From Metallosphaera hakonensis JCM 8857 = DSM 7519 (GTDB lineage: Archaea; Thermoproteota; Thermoprotei_A; Sulfolobales; Sulfolobaceae), in assembly GCF_003201675.2 (NCBI RefSeq), contig NZ_CP029287.2, forward strand, positions 1,674,001-1,738,000: a stretch of DNA of 64,000 nucleotides. The letters run 5' to 3'. Positions 28,109 through 38,209 of the stretch are shown here, one piece after another. The notes below the pieces were generated by a model. It ran no database searches. It was not told where the DNA came from and was given only the letters and a program-made list of their open reading frames with translations. The first letter of the stretch is position 1; each line of letters begins with the position of its first letter. The translations under genes were made by a program, and so were the position numbers.

Positions 28109-30964
28109 CTACCTTACTAGGATCGCAGGCCTTAAGGGAAGAGCGTCTTTATTGAACTTCTGTTTTACCTCCTGAGAGTAGGGTAGGACCTCTATTTCTA
28201 GGTTCAGCTTATATTTCAGGTAGGGAATTCCCTTCTTAATTATTTCCATTTCGTTGGCATTGGAGAGCAGTAATCTCTTGGAAGTTTCAGGCATTTCGGT
28301 AACATATTGCATAATCCTTTGGAGAAGTCTCGCCTCTTCCTTGCTCTTTGGAGTATTCTTCTGCATGAACTCCCTAATGTTTCCGCCCGAATTCATTACC
28401 TCCAGGGCATTTCTGACCAGTTCGTTAAGACTTCCGTCATGGACGTATATGGAGATAGCCTTAGGTTCACCCTTAAATACGCTGAGGATTGACCTAATGT
28501 CGTCTATCAACTGCTTATGATAGTCATGTTCCAGCTCCACCATATCATCTATCTTGGATAGATCGGGATCTGGCCAGGTCTCCAGGGAAAGGAACGTATT
28601 ATGACCCAATTGGTGCCACATTTCCTCAGTAAGATGAGGTGCGAAGGGGGACATCATCTTAGTCCACAATTCAACAACTTCCCTGATAACATTAGTATTA
28701 TACTCCCTTGACTCAGACCTAACCATTTCCAAGTACTCATTGAGATACGAGGAGAGATTGAAAATCAACTCGTTTACCACCTCCCTAAACCTCATCTGGT
28801 CCATTAATGGGGTAACGTCCTTCACGATCCTGTGGATTTTTGACCTAAGCCATCTCTCGGGAATCCCTTCCATGGTAGTCCCACTTCTCATCTGGGCGAG
28901 TTCGTAGAACCTCTTCAAGGTGTCTGAGATAGACCTAGCACCACTGTCTGTGAAGTTAGCGTCAGAACTCATGTCCACTAATGAGGACAGTGATATCCTG
29001 ATTACGTCAGCTCCATAGGTTCTTATGGCCTTCCTCAGTGGAACAATGTTTCTCAGGGATTTGCTCATTTTCCTTCCCTCATAGAGGATGAAGCCATTGA
29101 CCGCTATTCCTTTGGGCCACAGTTCTTCAGGGAAAATGCCCGCATGGTTGAAGATAAAGAAGCTAAGGTGATTTGGGATCAAATCCGGACCGCTATGCCT
29201 CATATCCAATGGATACCAGTAAGTGAAATTTCTTCTCAGGATCTCAAGTTGTTCCTTCGTTATCTTGGTCTTTTCTGAAACCTCAGAGGGGTCACCCTTC
29301 CCTAGCATAATATAGTCCCAGGCCTCCTCAGTTAACTGAGTTGGATGAATGTTCATTTCCCTGAGCTTATGAACTAAGGTGTAATATGCCATGTAGATGG
29401 TCGAGTCCGACAAGCTTTCAATTATCCATTTCTTATCCCATGGTAGAGGAGTACCTAATCCTCTGGTCCTGGCACATGCCCTTTTCTGTAACCAGTCTAA
29501 AGCGTATTCGAAGTCCTTTCTCGTTTCCTCGGGAACAACCCTCATGTTCTCAAGGAGTTTCTTAGCCAAAGCTTTCCACTCTGGGTTACCGTAATCTAGG
29601 AACCATTGATCCTGAAGTATCTTAACTACGACTTCGTTTCCGCATCTGCAATACACCGGTTTATTAAGGATCTCTAGGATCTTGGCCCCGTTTCCATGTT
29701 CTAGGAGAAAGTCGGTTACCATTTTCCTAGCTTCGGGCGTAGTTTTTCCTGGGATCTGAGAGAACGCTCCTCTATATTCCTCCTTTAAGAGGCTCAGAAA
29801 ATCGCTCCTCATTACACCCTTATTATATTCAAGCCTGTACAACTGCTCCGTGAGCTTCTTTAGGTCTTCGTCGTTCTTGGGATGAGAACTCTCAACTAAC
29901 TCTTTAGCTGGGACGTCGTATCCCTCGACCCTCACTACTGGTATTGGTTCGATCGTTAACTTGGTCTTCTTGAGGTAGAAATAGTCAAACGGTGCGTGAG
30001 CTGGAACGCTCATCACGACTCCCGTGGCTGTAGTTGGATCCACGAACTCCGCCGGTAGGACTGGAATTTCACGTCCAGTAACGGGGTTTATGGCTGTGAT
30101 CTTCTGAAGTTCAGACCCTGTTATCTTGTCCAGAACTTTGACGTCGCTCCTCTGGAACTTTAGTTTTTCTGCAGATTTCTCTGATATTATTACCTTTTTC
30201 CCCCATACTTCAGCAATCACGTAATTTGCCTTGGGGTTTATCCAGACTGCAACTGCCCCAAAGATGGTCTCTGGCCTCAGTGTAGCTGCAGCCAATGCCC
30301 CCATCTTCGTCTCAAAGAAAATCACTACGTACTCTCCAATTTCGGGCTCCATATCTCCCTTGGTGTCATGCATTCCCACTGGTAGGTTATGAACGGGGCA
30401 CCAGCCCACGGGATGGGTGTCCTTAACTACGTATCCCTTCTCCTGTAACTTGGCGAATTGCCATACGATGAAACTTGAGAAATGGGGATCTATGGTAGTG
30501 AACTCTCTCCTCCAGTCAATGGAGAGCCCCATCTCTTTCATTGCTGATTTTATCTCTTCCTTGAAGTAATTGGCCATAAACAGTGGATCCGAAAGCTTAG
30601 GTAGAACCTCCGAAGGTATCTCATAAATGTTTTGAAAGATGTCCAGCAATTCCTTGTCTCCCTTGGCAACGTCATCTGCCATGGTAATGATGGGGGTGCC
30701 TGTGAAGTGAAAGCCCATGGGGAAAAGGACGTTGTAACCTTTCATCCTCATATACCTTGCGTAAACGTCTCCCGTAACGTATGTCCTTCCGTGACCCAAG
30801 TGTGGAGGAGAGTTAGGATAAGGAAAAGCCACTGTGGTGAAAAACTTCTTCTGTTCCTTGACCTCAACTTCGAATATTTTGTTTCTTCTCCATTCCTCTT
30901 GCCACTTCTTAGAGATCTCATTCAATAAATCTGTAAATTCATTGGATGGAATCGTAATCACCAA
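28109..30964 (-). CDS. leuS: Leucyl-tRNA synthetase
   Basis: Class Ia synthetase of 951 residues, archaeal type. The HIGH-like PPHLGHG is at 53-59 and KMSKS (in [11 protein letters not shown]) near 650. The editing CP1 domain lies between them ([14 protein letters not shown] near 225, the [15 protein letters not shown] near 310). TTG start, or GTG one codon later. Confidence 0.96.
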   Translation of the reverse strand: MVITIPSNEFTDLLNEISKKWQEEWRRNKIFEVEVKEQKKFFTTVAFPYPNSPPHLGHGRTYVTGDVYARYMRMKGYNVLFPMGFHFTGTPIITMADDVAKGDKELLDIFQNIYEIPSEVLPKLSDPLFMANYFKEEIKSAMKEMGLSIDWRREFTTIDPHFSSFIVWQFAKLQEKGYVVKDTHPVGWCPVHNLPVGMHDTKGDMEPEIGEYVVIFFETKMGALAAATLRPETIFGAVAVWINPKANYVIAEVWGKKVIISEKSAEKLKFQRSDVKVLDKITGSELQKITAINPVTGREIPVLPAEFVDPTTATGVVMSVPAHAPFDYFYLKKTKLTIEPIPVVRVEGYDVPAKELVESSHPKNDEDLKKLTEQLYRLEYNKGVMRSDFLSLLKEEYRGAFSQIPGKTTPEARKMVTDFLLEHGNGAKILEILNKPVYCRCGNEVVVKILQDQWFLDYGNPEWKALAKKLLENMRVVPEETRKDFEYALDWLQKRACARTRGLGTPLPWDKKWIIESLSDSTIYMAYYTLVHKLREMNIHPTQLTEEAWDYIMLGKGDPSEVSEKTKITKEQLEILRRNFTYWYPLDMRHSGPDLIPNHLSFFIFNHAGIFPEELWPKGIAVNGFILYEGRKMSKSLRNIVPLRKAIRTYGADVIRISLSSLVDMSSDANFTDSGARSISDTLKRFYELAQMRSGTTMEGIPERWLRSKIHRIVKDVTPLMDQMRFREVVNELIFNLSSYLNEYLEMVRSESREYNTNVIREVVELWTKMMSPFAPHLTEEMWHQLGHNTFLSLETWPDPDLSKIDDMVELEHDYHKQLIDDIRSILSVFKGEPKAISIYVHDGSLNELVRNALEVMNSGGNIREFMQKNTPKSKEEARLLQRIMQYVTEMPETSKRLLLSNANEMEIIKKGIPYLKYKLNLEIEVLPYSQEVKQKFNKDALPLRPAILVR

Positions 30965-30999
30965 AACCTATTTAAGAGCAACTTTTTTAAGTTTATTAA

Positions 31000-31527
31000 A
31001 TGTTCACTAAGGGCGGGGATAAGGGAGAGACTAGCGTTCCCAAGGGAAGAGTGGGCAAGGATTCACCTCTGGTAAATTTCTTGGGAGATATAGATGAGGC
31101 AAACTCGTTTCTTGGATTGGCAATATCTAAGCTCCCATGGGAGGACATGAAGCTAGATCTGGAGAAAGTACAGATGGATCTTTTCGCCCTGGGAGAGGAT
31201 TGGAGCACCTTCTCCGAAAAAATCACCATGGAGAAGGTTAAGTGGCTTGAAGAGAGAACAATATCATATCGGAAAGAAAGCGGTCCAGTGAAGTTATTCG
31301 TGGTACCGGGGGGAAGTGAGGAGGCATCAATCCTTCACGTGGTCAGAGCCGTGGTGAGAAGACTTGAGAGGAACGCTGTCAAGTACTCCAAGGAAGTAGA
31401 AGTCAAAAATAAGACCACTATCGTATATCTTAATCGTCTCTCTTCCATGCTGTTCTCCATGGCTATAGTGGCGAACCTAAGAAGGGGAGTGAAAGAGAAA
31501 TATTATGAGATAGGAAAATATTTCTAA
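31000..31527 (+). CDS. Cob(I)alamin adenosyltransferase, PduO type
   Basis: Makes adenosylcobalamin from ATP and cob(I)alamin; 175 residues. The [11 protein letters not shown]-binding motif (5-12), [18 protein letters not shown] and the C-terminal [12 protein letters not shown] are family signatures. TTTTTTAAG lies about 20 bases upstream, so the mRNA is probably leaderless. Divergent from leuS. Confidence 0.93.
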   Translation: MFTKGGDKGETSVPKGRVGKDSPLVNFLGDIDEANSFLGLAISKLPWEDMKLDLEKVQMDLFALGEDWSTFSEKITMEKVKWLEERTISYRKESGPVKLFVVPGGSEEASILHVVRAVVRRLERNAVKYSKEVEVKNKTTIVYLNRLSSMLFSMAIVANLRRGVKEKYYEIGKYF

Positions 31528-31784
31528 ACGCTGTCGCCAGAGCTAGCACAATTCCCATAACATGAGGGTCATAGTGAGTTTGAGCCCGAACTCGAAGTTG
31601 AGCGCAGAGGATATTCATGTTTTGGCACTATTTTCAATTTCATTAAAGTTAAGGCATATGGTCCAAGCTAATCTTCAAGTTCACGAAACTCTCTGGTATG
31701 TTAAGCCCTTTCTCTCTAAGCTTCACAAATTAACTTCATTTAAGACATAAGACATTCATAAATTTCAAGTTCTTGATTAACAGT
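31528..31784. other. Intergenic stretch with a doubtful 62-codon frame
   Basis: The frame 31562-31750 (+) begins with ATG and encodes a hydrophobic/basic 62-residue product with no recognised motif and no ribosome site. It may be chance or a remnant. The rest is AT-rich. Confidence 0.3.
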
Positions 31785-32744
31785 TCATTTAACCCTCGTC
31801 TCCCTTTGCTCCATGAGGCCAGCCGCCATGAGAAGCTCACAGTTTTTACAATAATCCCTACCAAAACTGGTTGGCTCTCCGCATATCTTGCAGACAGGTA
31901 GATTCCCGAGCCTGCTCTCTTTTTTAGCGGAGTCTCCCATTTCATCGAAGTTATCTAAAATTCTCAAGAGGAACCCTGGAGATTTAGCCTCCAATTCGTA
32001 CATCAATTCCCTTACCTTGGCTCTCATTGTAGGCTTCATGGAAATATATGGGCACTCAACTTCCTGAAACTTGAATCCCTTAATGTAGGCGTACATTGTA
32101 GTTTCCCATTCATATATCCTTCTCAGGGGTTTGACTCTCATGACGAAACGGTCGCTAAGTTTCAGTGGAGACTCCCCGAACCTCATTATCCTCTTAACGT
32201 CTCCTCTTAAGAGGTTAATAATGATAGTCTGAACTTCATCGTCAAGGTTGTGCCCAGTTGCCACCAAATCCGCATTCACGTCCCTTCCAGCTTGGTTGAT
32301 TAACTTTCTCCTAAATCCTCCGCAAAAGGTACAAGCAGCTATCTTAAGGCCCCTCTCACCCGATGACCTCACCATCTCGTCCAGCGAGAAACCTAATGAT
32401 CCCTTGAACGAAGTTGAAATTAATTCTATTCCAAGGTCCCTTAAGTAGCCATTTAGCTCCCTAACCTGGCCCTCCCTATTATACCCCTGAATTCCTTCAA
32501 CTATATTGAAGGCTATTATCCTCTTGGGATCTATTACCTTTGCTAGGGTATCGGCTAGGACCAGGCTGTCCTTTCCACCCGATACGGCTATGAGGACCTT
32601 TGATGCCCTCAATAAGTTCAATCTTTTGGCTTCAATCTCAACTCTCTCTTGAACGTCACTTAGGAAGCATTCCTTACATAGTCTCTTACCACTGTGAGAC
32701 TGAAGCAGTTCGGCCTCCCTAACCCCACACCTGTCACATATCAT
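31785..32744 (-). CDS. tRNA 2-thiolation enzyme (TtuA/NcsA family)
   Basis: 319 residues, PP-loop ATPase that adds sulfur to tRNA U34 or U54. An N-terminal zinc finger (CDRC...CKEC) precedes the PP-loop AVSGGKDS near 54-61; CTFCGGFRR near 137 supplies catalytic or Fe-S cysteines; a second zinc finger (CKIC...CKNC) ends the protein. Which tRNA position is modified cannot be told from sequence. Overlaps the DUF211 gene by 4 bases. Confidence 0.9.
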   Translation of the reverse strand: MICDRCGVREAELLQSHSGKRLCKECFLSDVQERVEIEAKRLNLLRASKVLIAVSGGKDSLVLADTLAKVIDPKRIIAFNIVEGIQGYNREGQVRELNGYLRDLGIELISTSFKGSLGFSLDEMVRSSGERGLKIAACTFCGGFRRKLINQAGRDVNADLVATGHNLDDEVQTIIINLLRGDVKRIMRFGESPLKLSDRFVMRVKPLRRIYEWETTMYAYIKGFKFQEVECPYISMKPTMRAKVRELMYELEAKSPGFLLRILDNFDEMGDSAKKESRLGNLPVCKICGEPTSFGRDYCKNCELLMAAGLMEQRETRVK

Positions 32745-33022
32745 CTAGGCCGTCTCCCTTCCACAAGTTTGTTCCCGCTGACCACCTCATCAATGCTATG
32801 AATAGCACATCCTTCCTCTTCTAAGATATTCTGAACTTCCTTGAAATTCACGTTGTTTCCCTCAATCACCACCATTAATCCCATGGTCTCTACGTCCATG
32901 TCTGAGACGCTAATGTTAACCCCATCTACCCCTTCAAGGTTGTCTAACCTTTCAGCCAGGTCCACAATTGAGGACCCTCGAATCGGTTTTAGTACATCAA
33001 GGACTATTCGTCTTATAGTCAA
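32741..33022 (-). CDS. DUF211 family protein
   Basis: 93-residue ferredoxin-like-fold protein of the archaeal DUF211 family ([11 protein letters not shown] start, then [16 protein letters not shown]). Function is unknown; structures suggest metal or small-molecule binding oligomers. Start TTG. Transcribed ahead of the TtuA-like gene with a 4-base overlap. Confidence 0.85.
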   Translation of the reverse strand: MTIRRIVLDVLKPIRGSSIVDLAERLDNLEGVDGVNISVSDMDVETMGLMVVIEGNNVNFKEVQNILEEEGCAIHSIDEVVSGNKLVEGRRPR

Positions 33023-33160
33023 ATTACATCAATACCCCACTTTATTACTATCTCCGTTAAATTTCTGACTATCTCGAGGATAACGAAAATAAAGGGTTTA
33101 AAAGTCTTCATTAAAAAGAGACGGGACGTCTTTATTAACCCCCCGGGTAGAGTCGGATAA

Positions 33161-33172
33161 GTTTAAATATAA
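33161..33172 (+). promoter_or_regulatory. TATA box of speD
   Basis: GTTTAAATATAA is centred about 26 bases before ATG 33194, placing transcription start at the start codon (leaderless mRNA inferred). Confidence 0.55.
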
Positions 33173-33193
33173 TCACGTATAGGGGGTATATAA

Positions 33194-33583
33194 ATGGGGG
33201 GTCAAAACATGATGGGGGTAGAGGCCAAGGAAACTCCTAGAGTTATTGGAAAAGAAGTCTTTGGAAACCTTTACGACTGTGATACAGAAATCCTTAAGGA
33301 CTCTGAGAGATTGAAGCAAATAGCAATCGAGGCCACTAAGGAGGGAAATATGACGCTTCTGGACGTGAAGGCATGGAAGATAGGGGATGGAGTCAGCGTC
33401 GTGGCTATAGTTCTAGAAAGCCACGTTACCATACATACGTGGCCCGAGCATAGTTTCGCTACGGTCGACGTTTACTCCTGTGGGAGCCATACAAATCCAA
33501 GGAGGGCATTCGAGTATATTGTGAGAGAGCTTAAAGCCAAGAGGTTCAACATTAAAGAGGCTGATAGATCATCGGAGTTCTAG
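33194..33583 (+). CDS. speD: SpeD-family pyruvoyl decarboxylase (AdoMetDC or ArgDC)
   Basis: 129-residue proenzyme for polyamine synthesis. Self-cleavage occurs between Glu75 and Ser76 in [13 protein letters not shown]; Ser76 becomes the pyruvoyl group, and His81 and Cys96 are the processing and catalytic residues. Crenarchaea have two paralogues, an S-adenosylmethionine decarboxylase and an arginine decarboxylase evolved from it; this sequence alone does not let me choose. The stop shares a base with the next gene. Confidence 0.9.
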   Translation: MGGQNMMGVEAKETPRVIGKEVFGNLYDCDTEILKDSERLKQIAIEATKEGNMTLLDVKAWKIGDGVSVVAIVLESHVTIHTWPEHSFATVDVYSCGSHTNPRRAFEYIVRELKAKRFNIKEADRSSEF

Positions 33584-34458
33584 TGGTGGGTGGAGGACTA
33601 GCCGGTCTCCTTTTGGCATATAAGTTAAAATCTGATAATCCCCTAGTCTTTGATAGAAGGAGATTTCCCGGTAAGCAGTGTACTGGGATAATAAGTCGAT
33701 CTACTTTCCTAAAGCTCTCCATTTCAAGAGAATTTGTGGACAGAGATTTTAAAGAAATTCGAGTTATATATGGTAGGACAGAGATATTTATTAAAGGAGA
33801 TTTCGTGAGACTGGGTAGGGATAGGTTGGAGCGATGGTTGGACTCTGAGCTTAGGGTAATCAGACCGGTAAACGCTATGATTAAGGGACCAGAGGAGGTT
33901 CAGGTTAATGGGAAGACCTATAAGGGGGACGTTTATGACGCCTCGGGATGGAAAGGTAAGGCCAACTGGATAAAGGCTGTGGAATACGTAACCGAGCCTT
34001 TGAACCAGGAGGAAATAGTTGTCACCCTAGATTCTAAGAACCCTGCAGGTTTCGGCTGGATTGTCCCTCTACCCGATAAAACCCTTGTGGGAGCACTGTC
34101 CAAGTACGATCCAAGGCCCTTCGTTCCCAAGGTAGACCGAAAAGTTCTCTCTTTTCACGGAGGAGCTATTCCAAGAGTCAGGCCTGAACCAACTGGGATA
34201 AAATCAATAGGTGATAGAACCGGTCTCATCAAGACGTTCACTGGCGGAGGGATATTTGGCATTGCCGAGATGCTTGAGAGCACCTCAAATTATTCTAAGC
34301 TCAAAAAAGAAATAGATAGGCAATTCCTAATCACTAAGTTGTTAGAGAAAACTTGGAGACTGAGCTTACTTGGATTGAGGGTATTTAACGGCAGGACTAT
34401 AAATGTGGAAAAGGAGTTCGACTTTCATTCCTTCCTTTTCTCTCTCAACAGATTATAG
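33583..34458 (+). CDS. Geranylgeranyl reductase-like flavoprotein
   Basis: 291-residue FAD oxidoreductase. The dinucleotide motif [11 protein letters not shown] occurs right at the N-terminus, CTGIIS near 29-34 is typical of the geranylgeranyl reductase family that saturates archaeal lipid chains, and [15 protein letters not shown] near 205 is the second FAD motif. The GTG start at 33583 leaves only two residues before GGG; in-frame codons upstream (I-I-G-V-L-V before V-G-G-G) would complete the first strand but lack a normal start, with a stop at 33565. The true start is thus uncertain. Confidence 0.8.
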   Translation: MVGGGLAGLLLAYKLKSDNPLVFDRRRFPGKQCTGIISRSTFLKLSISREFVDRDFKEIRVIYGRTEIFIKGDFVRLGRDRLERWLDSELRVIRPVNAMIKGPEEVQVNGKTYKGDVYDASGWKGKANWIKAVEYVTEPLNQEEIVVTLDSKNPAGFGWIVPLPDKTLVGALSKYDPRPFVPKVDRKVLSFHGGAIPRVRPEPTGIKSIGDRTGLIKTFTGGGIFGIAEMLESTSNYSKLKKEIDRQFLITKLLEKTWRLSLLGLRVFNGRTINVEKEFDFHSFLFSLNRL

Positions 34459-34625
34459 CAACCTTCTCCCTTAACTATTACCCCTTCCCTAATGAGCTCT
34501 GCAATTACTCTTTCTGGCTCCCTTATTCCTAGAGCCTTAAGGTCCCTCAGAGCTGCTATCTCCCCAACCGATATGTTGGTTATGAAATACTTCTTTGCGG
34601 TCTCTATTTCCTTGTTGACAGACAT
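34425..34625 (-). CDS. Small winged-helix-like protein
   Basis: 66 residues with helix-turn-helix character ([16 protein letters not shown], then [16 protein letters not shown] with a short wing). Not recognised as a named family. It overlaps the flavoprotein gene by 34 bases at its end and is divergent from the prenyltransferase gene. Confidence 0.65.
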   Translation of the reverse strand: MSVNKEIETAKKYFITNISVGEIAALRDLKALGIREPERVIAELIREGVIVKGEGCYNLLREKRKE

Positions 34626-34665
34626 GCCGTAATTTTATTTTCTGCCTTGGGCATTTAACTTTAAC

Positions 34666-35520
34666 TTGAACCCCCTACTGAAACTGGTGAGAATTCATAA
34701 CGTTATAGGCGCTGGATTTGGAGCTTTCACGGGATACGTAGCATCTTCCATGTGGCAAATAGATCCGCGAGAGCTGGTATTGGCTATCTTGGTTGTGTCA
34801 TTGGTGGCCGCTGGTGGTTACGCAATAAATGACGTTTACGACGTTGAAATAGATAGGATAAACAAGCCCGATAGACCTATTCCATCAGGAGCAATATCCG
34901 TTAAAGCAGCAACGTCCCTATCGTACGGTTTCATGGGGGCGGGCGTGTTCCTATCAGTCGTTCAGGGCTACGTTCAATTTGCAGTAGCTCTGTTAACCAG
35001 TATAGCTCTCGTCTTGTATGCTAGGAATCTAAAAAGGACTGGCTTTTACGGTAACTTAGTTGTGGCAACCACCACTGCTCTCTCCCTCTTTTATGGTGGT
35101 TTGTCATTTCATTCTGGGTTTTGGGTACAGCGGATCTGGATTCCCGTAATCTATACCTTTCTCCTTACCTTATCAAGAGAGATTGTCAAAGGGATCGAAG
35201 ATTACAGAGGTGACTTGGCTAATAACGTGAGGACTTTGGCCACCACCAGAGGAGTAACCGAGGCCTGGAGAGTGGCAAGGATCTCCCTGATAATTACGGA
35301 GGTTACGTCTCCAGCTCCCCTATTCCTTGGTTACAATCTAATTTACGGGGTAATCCTGGTTCCTTTCTTGATCGTGACCACGAGGGCTGTCCTTTCGGAA
35401 ACTTCTGAGACCGGAGCGTCTAAGGCTAGATCCCTTCTCAAGGGTTCTGCCTTCCTGGGAATGCTAGCCTTCGCTCTAGGTAGCCTCCCGGTTCAATTCC
35501 TTATCTACAATTTTCCTTAA
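34666..35520 (+). CDS. UbiA-family prenyltransferase, likely DGGGP synthase
   Basis: 284-residue membrane protein with about eight or nine helices. The two aspartate-rich motifs are NDVYDVEIDRINKPDRP (55-71) and EDYRGDLANN near 178. Such archaeal enzymes attach the second geranylgeranyl chain to geranylgeranylglyceryl phosphate to form ether lipids. A geranylgeranyl-reductase-like gene lies just upstream, supporting a lipid role. TTG start. The end overlaps the convergent unknown gene by 45 bases. Confidence 0.88.
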   Translation: MNPLLKLVRIHNVIGAGFGAFTGYVASSMWQIDPRELVLAILVVSLVAAGGYAINDVYDVEIDRINKPDRPIPSGAISVKAATSLSYGFMGAGVFLSVVQGYVQFAVALLTSIALVLYARNLKRTGFYGNLVVATTTALSLFYGGLSFHSGFWVQRIWIPVIYTFLLTLSREIVKGIEDYRGDLANNVRTLATTRGVTEAWRVARISLIITEVTSPAPLFLGYNLIYGVILVPFLIVTTRAVLSETSETGASKARSLLKGSAFLGMLAFALGSLPVQFLIYNFP

Positions 35521-36459
35521 TCCGGCCCTTATTCCCACACTTCTAATAAATAGGGAGCCCTTCTTCTTGGGAAGAGGGAGGGTGCATTGGGCCTCTCCTC
35601 CCTTGCTAACTCTTTCGATAGTTTTGAACCCTATGGTTACTCCGTTTATCATTACGTTCACGGTTACCTTCTCAATATCCACGTCTCCCGTATTGACCAC
35701 CTTCAGTGATAGGGTATCTCCAGAAATCAATGGGACGACGTCGAAATCAAGGATTGGAGTCTGGGACTTATAAGTGTAATGTAAGAGGAGTTGGGTTATG
35801 GCCCTGTGGTCTGTTGAGTGGTTAGCTATTTTCAAGCTTTCCCCCTCCGCATCGATCTCCTCACAATCAGGGCCAAGTTCCAAGATGTCCTCAGAGTTTT
35901 TACCGTTGAATAACTTTATCCTTCCCCTAGAGTTGTTTTTCATTATGATGCAATTCTTGCCCATGGATGTTAGATATATAACTTCCCCTGGTCTCACCTG
36001 TAGAAGTCCACCTTTTAAAGAATATTTTGTCAAGAACCCGACGGATTTCATCACCATGGTTACGTTAGTAAGTCTAACTGTAAGAGGCCGTGCCCCATTA
36101 TAGTTAACTGTGAGCTCGTTTTTTCCCTTAGCGATTAAATGGGTTACATCAAAGATGTGAAAATGCAACTCTCTTCTGTCCTCCAGCGGGTAGGTCAGAT
36201 TTGGCTTGAATTCTTTAGTTAGGGAAAAATTGTTGAGCCATAGCCTCCATTTAACGAAGTCTGGAGGGGATTCGGTAATTATGACAAGGTATCCCTTGAA
36301 GGGCCTGTCTTCAGCATAGAACGAAAAGGAGTGATCCTTTAGCGTTATACCGAGAGTTGCAGATCTAGTTGAGCTCTGATAGTCCAAATAGCCGTCTACG
36401 TCTCCCTCATCAAAGGACGTAAAGTTCACTGACATACGATATTTAAGTTGGGCATCCAA
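35476..36459 (-). CDS. Large beta-rich protein of unknown function
   Basis: 327 residues (or 319 from the Met at 36435). No signal peptide or membrane segment is evident. The C-terminal part (about 225-310: LKVVNTGDVDIEKVTVNVMING) looks like a CARDB/Ig-type beta domain; a first beta domain at 45-140 (GYLVIITESPPDFVKWRLWL) resembles a jelly roll. The product may bind a surface or sugar partner but no family is recognised. Confidence 0.6.
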   Translation of the reverse strand: MDAQLKYRMSVNFTSFDEGDVDGYLDYQSSTRSATLGITLKDHSFSFYAEDRPFKGYLVIITESPPDFVKWRLWLNNFSLTKEFKPNLTYPLEDRRELHFHIFDVTHLIAKGKNELTVNYNGARPLTVRLTNVTMVMKSVGFLTKYSLKGGLLQVRPGEVIYLTSMGKNCIIMKNNSRGRIKLFNGKNSEDILELGPDCEEIDAEGESLKIANHSTDHRAITQLLLHYTYKSQTPILDFDVVPLISGDTLSLKVVNTGDVDIEKVTVNVMINGVTIGFKTIERVSKGGEAQCTLPLPKKKGSLFIRSVGIRAGLRKIVDKELNREAT

Positions 36460-36720
36460 AATAAAGCAAATGCTGAAGTTTCAAAAACATGCGGAGAAAA
36501 ATTTTCATCGGGGAAAGATAAATGCTGGCAACGTTTATGAGTTTTAGGCTCGAGAATCTCATGGTAATGACCAGTTACCCTCACATCTTAAACGTAATCG
36601 GAAGCGGTGTCTTGAGAAATTCCAATCTAAATCTCTCGTGTTGTGGAGCTATATCTCTCGACTCTCCTCCATGTTCCACCGCTCAGAATGTGACACATGA
36701 TGGTAGCAAAGGTGATGTAA
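36460..36720. other. Intergenic stretch without a supported gene
   Basis: A 73-codon frame at 36522 (+) overlaps a frame on the other strand and the start of the GTPase gene; its composition is unlike the neighbours and it is not accepted as a gene. Confidence 0.35.
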
Positions 36721-37542
36721 ATGAGTCCCTCGAACTCCTTTAAGAATGGGATGGGATGGGTTAAGTCTGTTATCTCTAAATCTGACCTGGTGCTGGAGGT
36801 ATTGGACTCTAGGGAGCCTATGTTAACTAGATCCAGGAAAATCGAGAACATGGTGAAATTTAGAAAAGATCTTCTATTAGTTCTAAATAAGGCAGACCTC
36901 GTGCCCATGGAAGTTTTGAAGATGTGGAAGAGATACTTTGAAAACCAAGGTCTGAAAACCGTATTCGTATCCTCAAGGGAGCATCAAGGAACTAAAATAT
37001 TGAGGGATTCAATAAAGGAGTTATTGAGGAAGAACGAAGGAGTGGTGGGGGTCATAGGCTATCCCAAGACAGGAAAATCCTCCGTTATAAATGTGCTGAA
37101 GGGTCACCACGCAGCCTCTACTTCATCAATTCCAATGACTACTGGCTTCACTAAATCCCTTCAGTTGATAAAAATAGATTCGAGGATATATGCCATAGAT
37201 TCTCCGGGAGTCATTCCACCCGACGGTGACTCCTTTGAGAAGGCCTTACGAGGAAGTAGGCCAGAGGACCTGGAGGATCCGGTTAAGGTCGCAATAATGC
37301 TCATTGAGCGAATCATGAAGTTTGATCCAGATACCCTGTCTCTGACATATAAGGTTCAGTTCTCAACTCCCATGGATCTCTTAGAAAAAATAGCTCTTAA
37401 AAGAGGATGGGTGTACAAGTCCGACCGCGAGCCCAATGTGGATCAGGCATCAGTGCAACTTATTAGGGACTACCATGAGGGTAAGATAGCCTACTATAAT
37501 ATACCTCCGGGTTTTGAGAATGATAAAACTCGTGATATTTGA
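36721..37542 (+). CDS. Circularly permuted GTPase (YlqF/RbgA-like)
   Basis: 273 residues. The motifs appear in permuted order: G4 NKAD at 56-59, G5-like SS at 84-85, G1 GYPKTGKSS at 113-121, G3 DSPG at 160-163. Proteins of this kind mature the large ribosomal subunit. The stop overlaps the downstream phosphatase gene by about 29 bases, suggesting an operon. Confidence 0.9.
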   Translation: MSPSNSFKNGMGWVKSVISKSDLVLEVLDSREPMLTRSRKIENMVKFRKDLLLVLNKADLVPMEVLKMWKRYFENQGLKTVFVSSREHQGTKILRDSIKELLRKNEGVVGVIGYPKTGKSSVINVLKGHHAASTSSIPMTTGFTKSLQLIKIDSRIYAIDSPGVIPPDGDSFEKALRGSRPEDLEDPVKVAIMLIERIMKFDPDTLSLTYKVQFSTPMDLLEKIALKRGWVYKSDREPNVDQASVQLIRDYHEGKIAYYNIPPGFENDKTRDI

Positions 37543-38008
37543 CGCGGACAAAACACTATGGGACCACTATAACATATCTGAATTTGAGGAACCGTTCTCC
37601 GTAATTGATGGCAACGTTCTCCGGGATAGTAAGGGAAGAACACTCAAAGTCTTTCCAAACGTAAGAAGAACACTGGATGAATTGAAGAAAAAAGACGTAA
37701 AACTGGCCATGGCAACGTGGAATTTTCCCCACAAAACTGAAAAGGTGTTAAGGGCCTTGGATCTGGATCACTACTTTGATGTCATAGTGTCCCGGGACTT
37801 TCCCTTCAAGTTCATAATGATAAGCGAGATCATGAGAAAGCTAAGGGAATCTGGAACTAGCTTGAAATCCGAGGAAGTGATGTTCGTAGATGACAGAAGG
37901 GCCCACTTTGGGAACGTTTGGCTCTACCTGGGCAAAATTAAGTGCCTTGAAATGTGGAAAGATGTAAATGATCACTTGGAGATACTTTCAAAGCTTGAAA
38001 GAAGCTAA
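37514..38008 (+). CDS. HAD-family phosphatase, MDP-1 type
   Basis: 164 residues. Catalytic motif DADKTLW (Asp10, Asp12) and the third motif [11 protein letters not shown] near 125. MDP-1 proteins act on small phosphoesters or fructosamine-type damage; the substrate here is not known. TTG at 37514 or ATG at 37520 can start it. Confidence 0.85.
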   Translation: MRMIKLVIFDADKTLWDHYNISEFEEPFSVIDGNVLRDSKGRTLKVFPNVRRTLDELKKKDVKLAMATWNFPHKTEKVLRALDLDHYFDVIVSRDFPFKFIMISEIMRKLRESGTSLKSEEVMFVDDRRAHFGNVWLYLGKIKCLEMWKDVNDHLEILSKLERS

Positions 38009-38069
38009 ACCTTTTTGATTGTCTAGAAAACAAAATCTAATCTTGTTAAAGTTAATACATGATAATAAA

Positions 38070-38078
38070 GTTTAAAAA
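38070..38078 (+). promoter_or_regulatory. TATA box of the ilv operon
   Basis: GTTTAAAAA is centred about 26 bases before 38100, so transcription is expected to begin about 110 bases before ilvB, at or near the ATG of a small leader frame at 38096. Confidence 0.5.
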
Positions 38079-38095
38079 CCCTGATTCTTTCCTAT

Positions 38096-38140
38096 ATGGT
38101 CGTGATAAGGATGTTCGGTGGTTATTTCCTCCAAGTCTGA
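38096..38140 (+). CDS. Candidate ilv leader peptide (14 codons)
   Basis: The frame reads MVVIRMFGGYFLQV and stops at TGA 38138. Five of 14 codons are Val, Ile or Leu, the products of the ilv pathway. Its ATG coincides with the predicted transcription start, so it could be translated as a leaderless frame. A T-rich stretch (taattttctt) begins directly after the stop. Attenuation by translation of this frame is a hypothesis; a second, SD-led start at ilvB follows 70 bases on. Confidence 0.35.
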   Translation: MVVIRMFGGYFLQV

Positions 38141-38209
38141 TAATTTTCTTCAAAAGGTTTCTATTTCATCTAAGCCAATTGGGATTATGTGTAAAGAAGG
38201 TGATTTTGT

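Noticed and set aside
31562-31750. 62-codon frame between the adenosyltransferase gene and the thiolation gene
   Set aside because: No ribosome site, promoter or known motif; kept only as a low-confidence note.
33121-33160. CCCCCCGGG run before speD as a regulatory site
   Set aside because: No repeat, palindrome of note or known operator; the leaderless promoter explains the region.
36522-36743. 73-codon frame before the permuted GTPase gene
   Set aside because: Composition unlike neighbours, overlaps the real gene start and a frame on the other strand, no motif.
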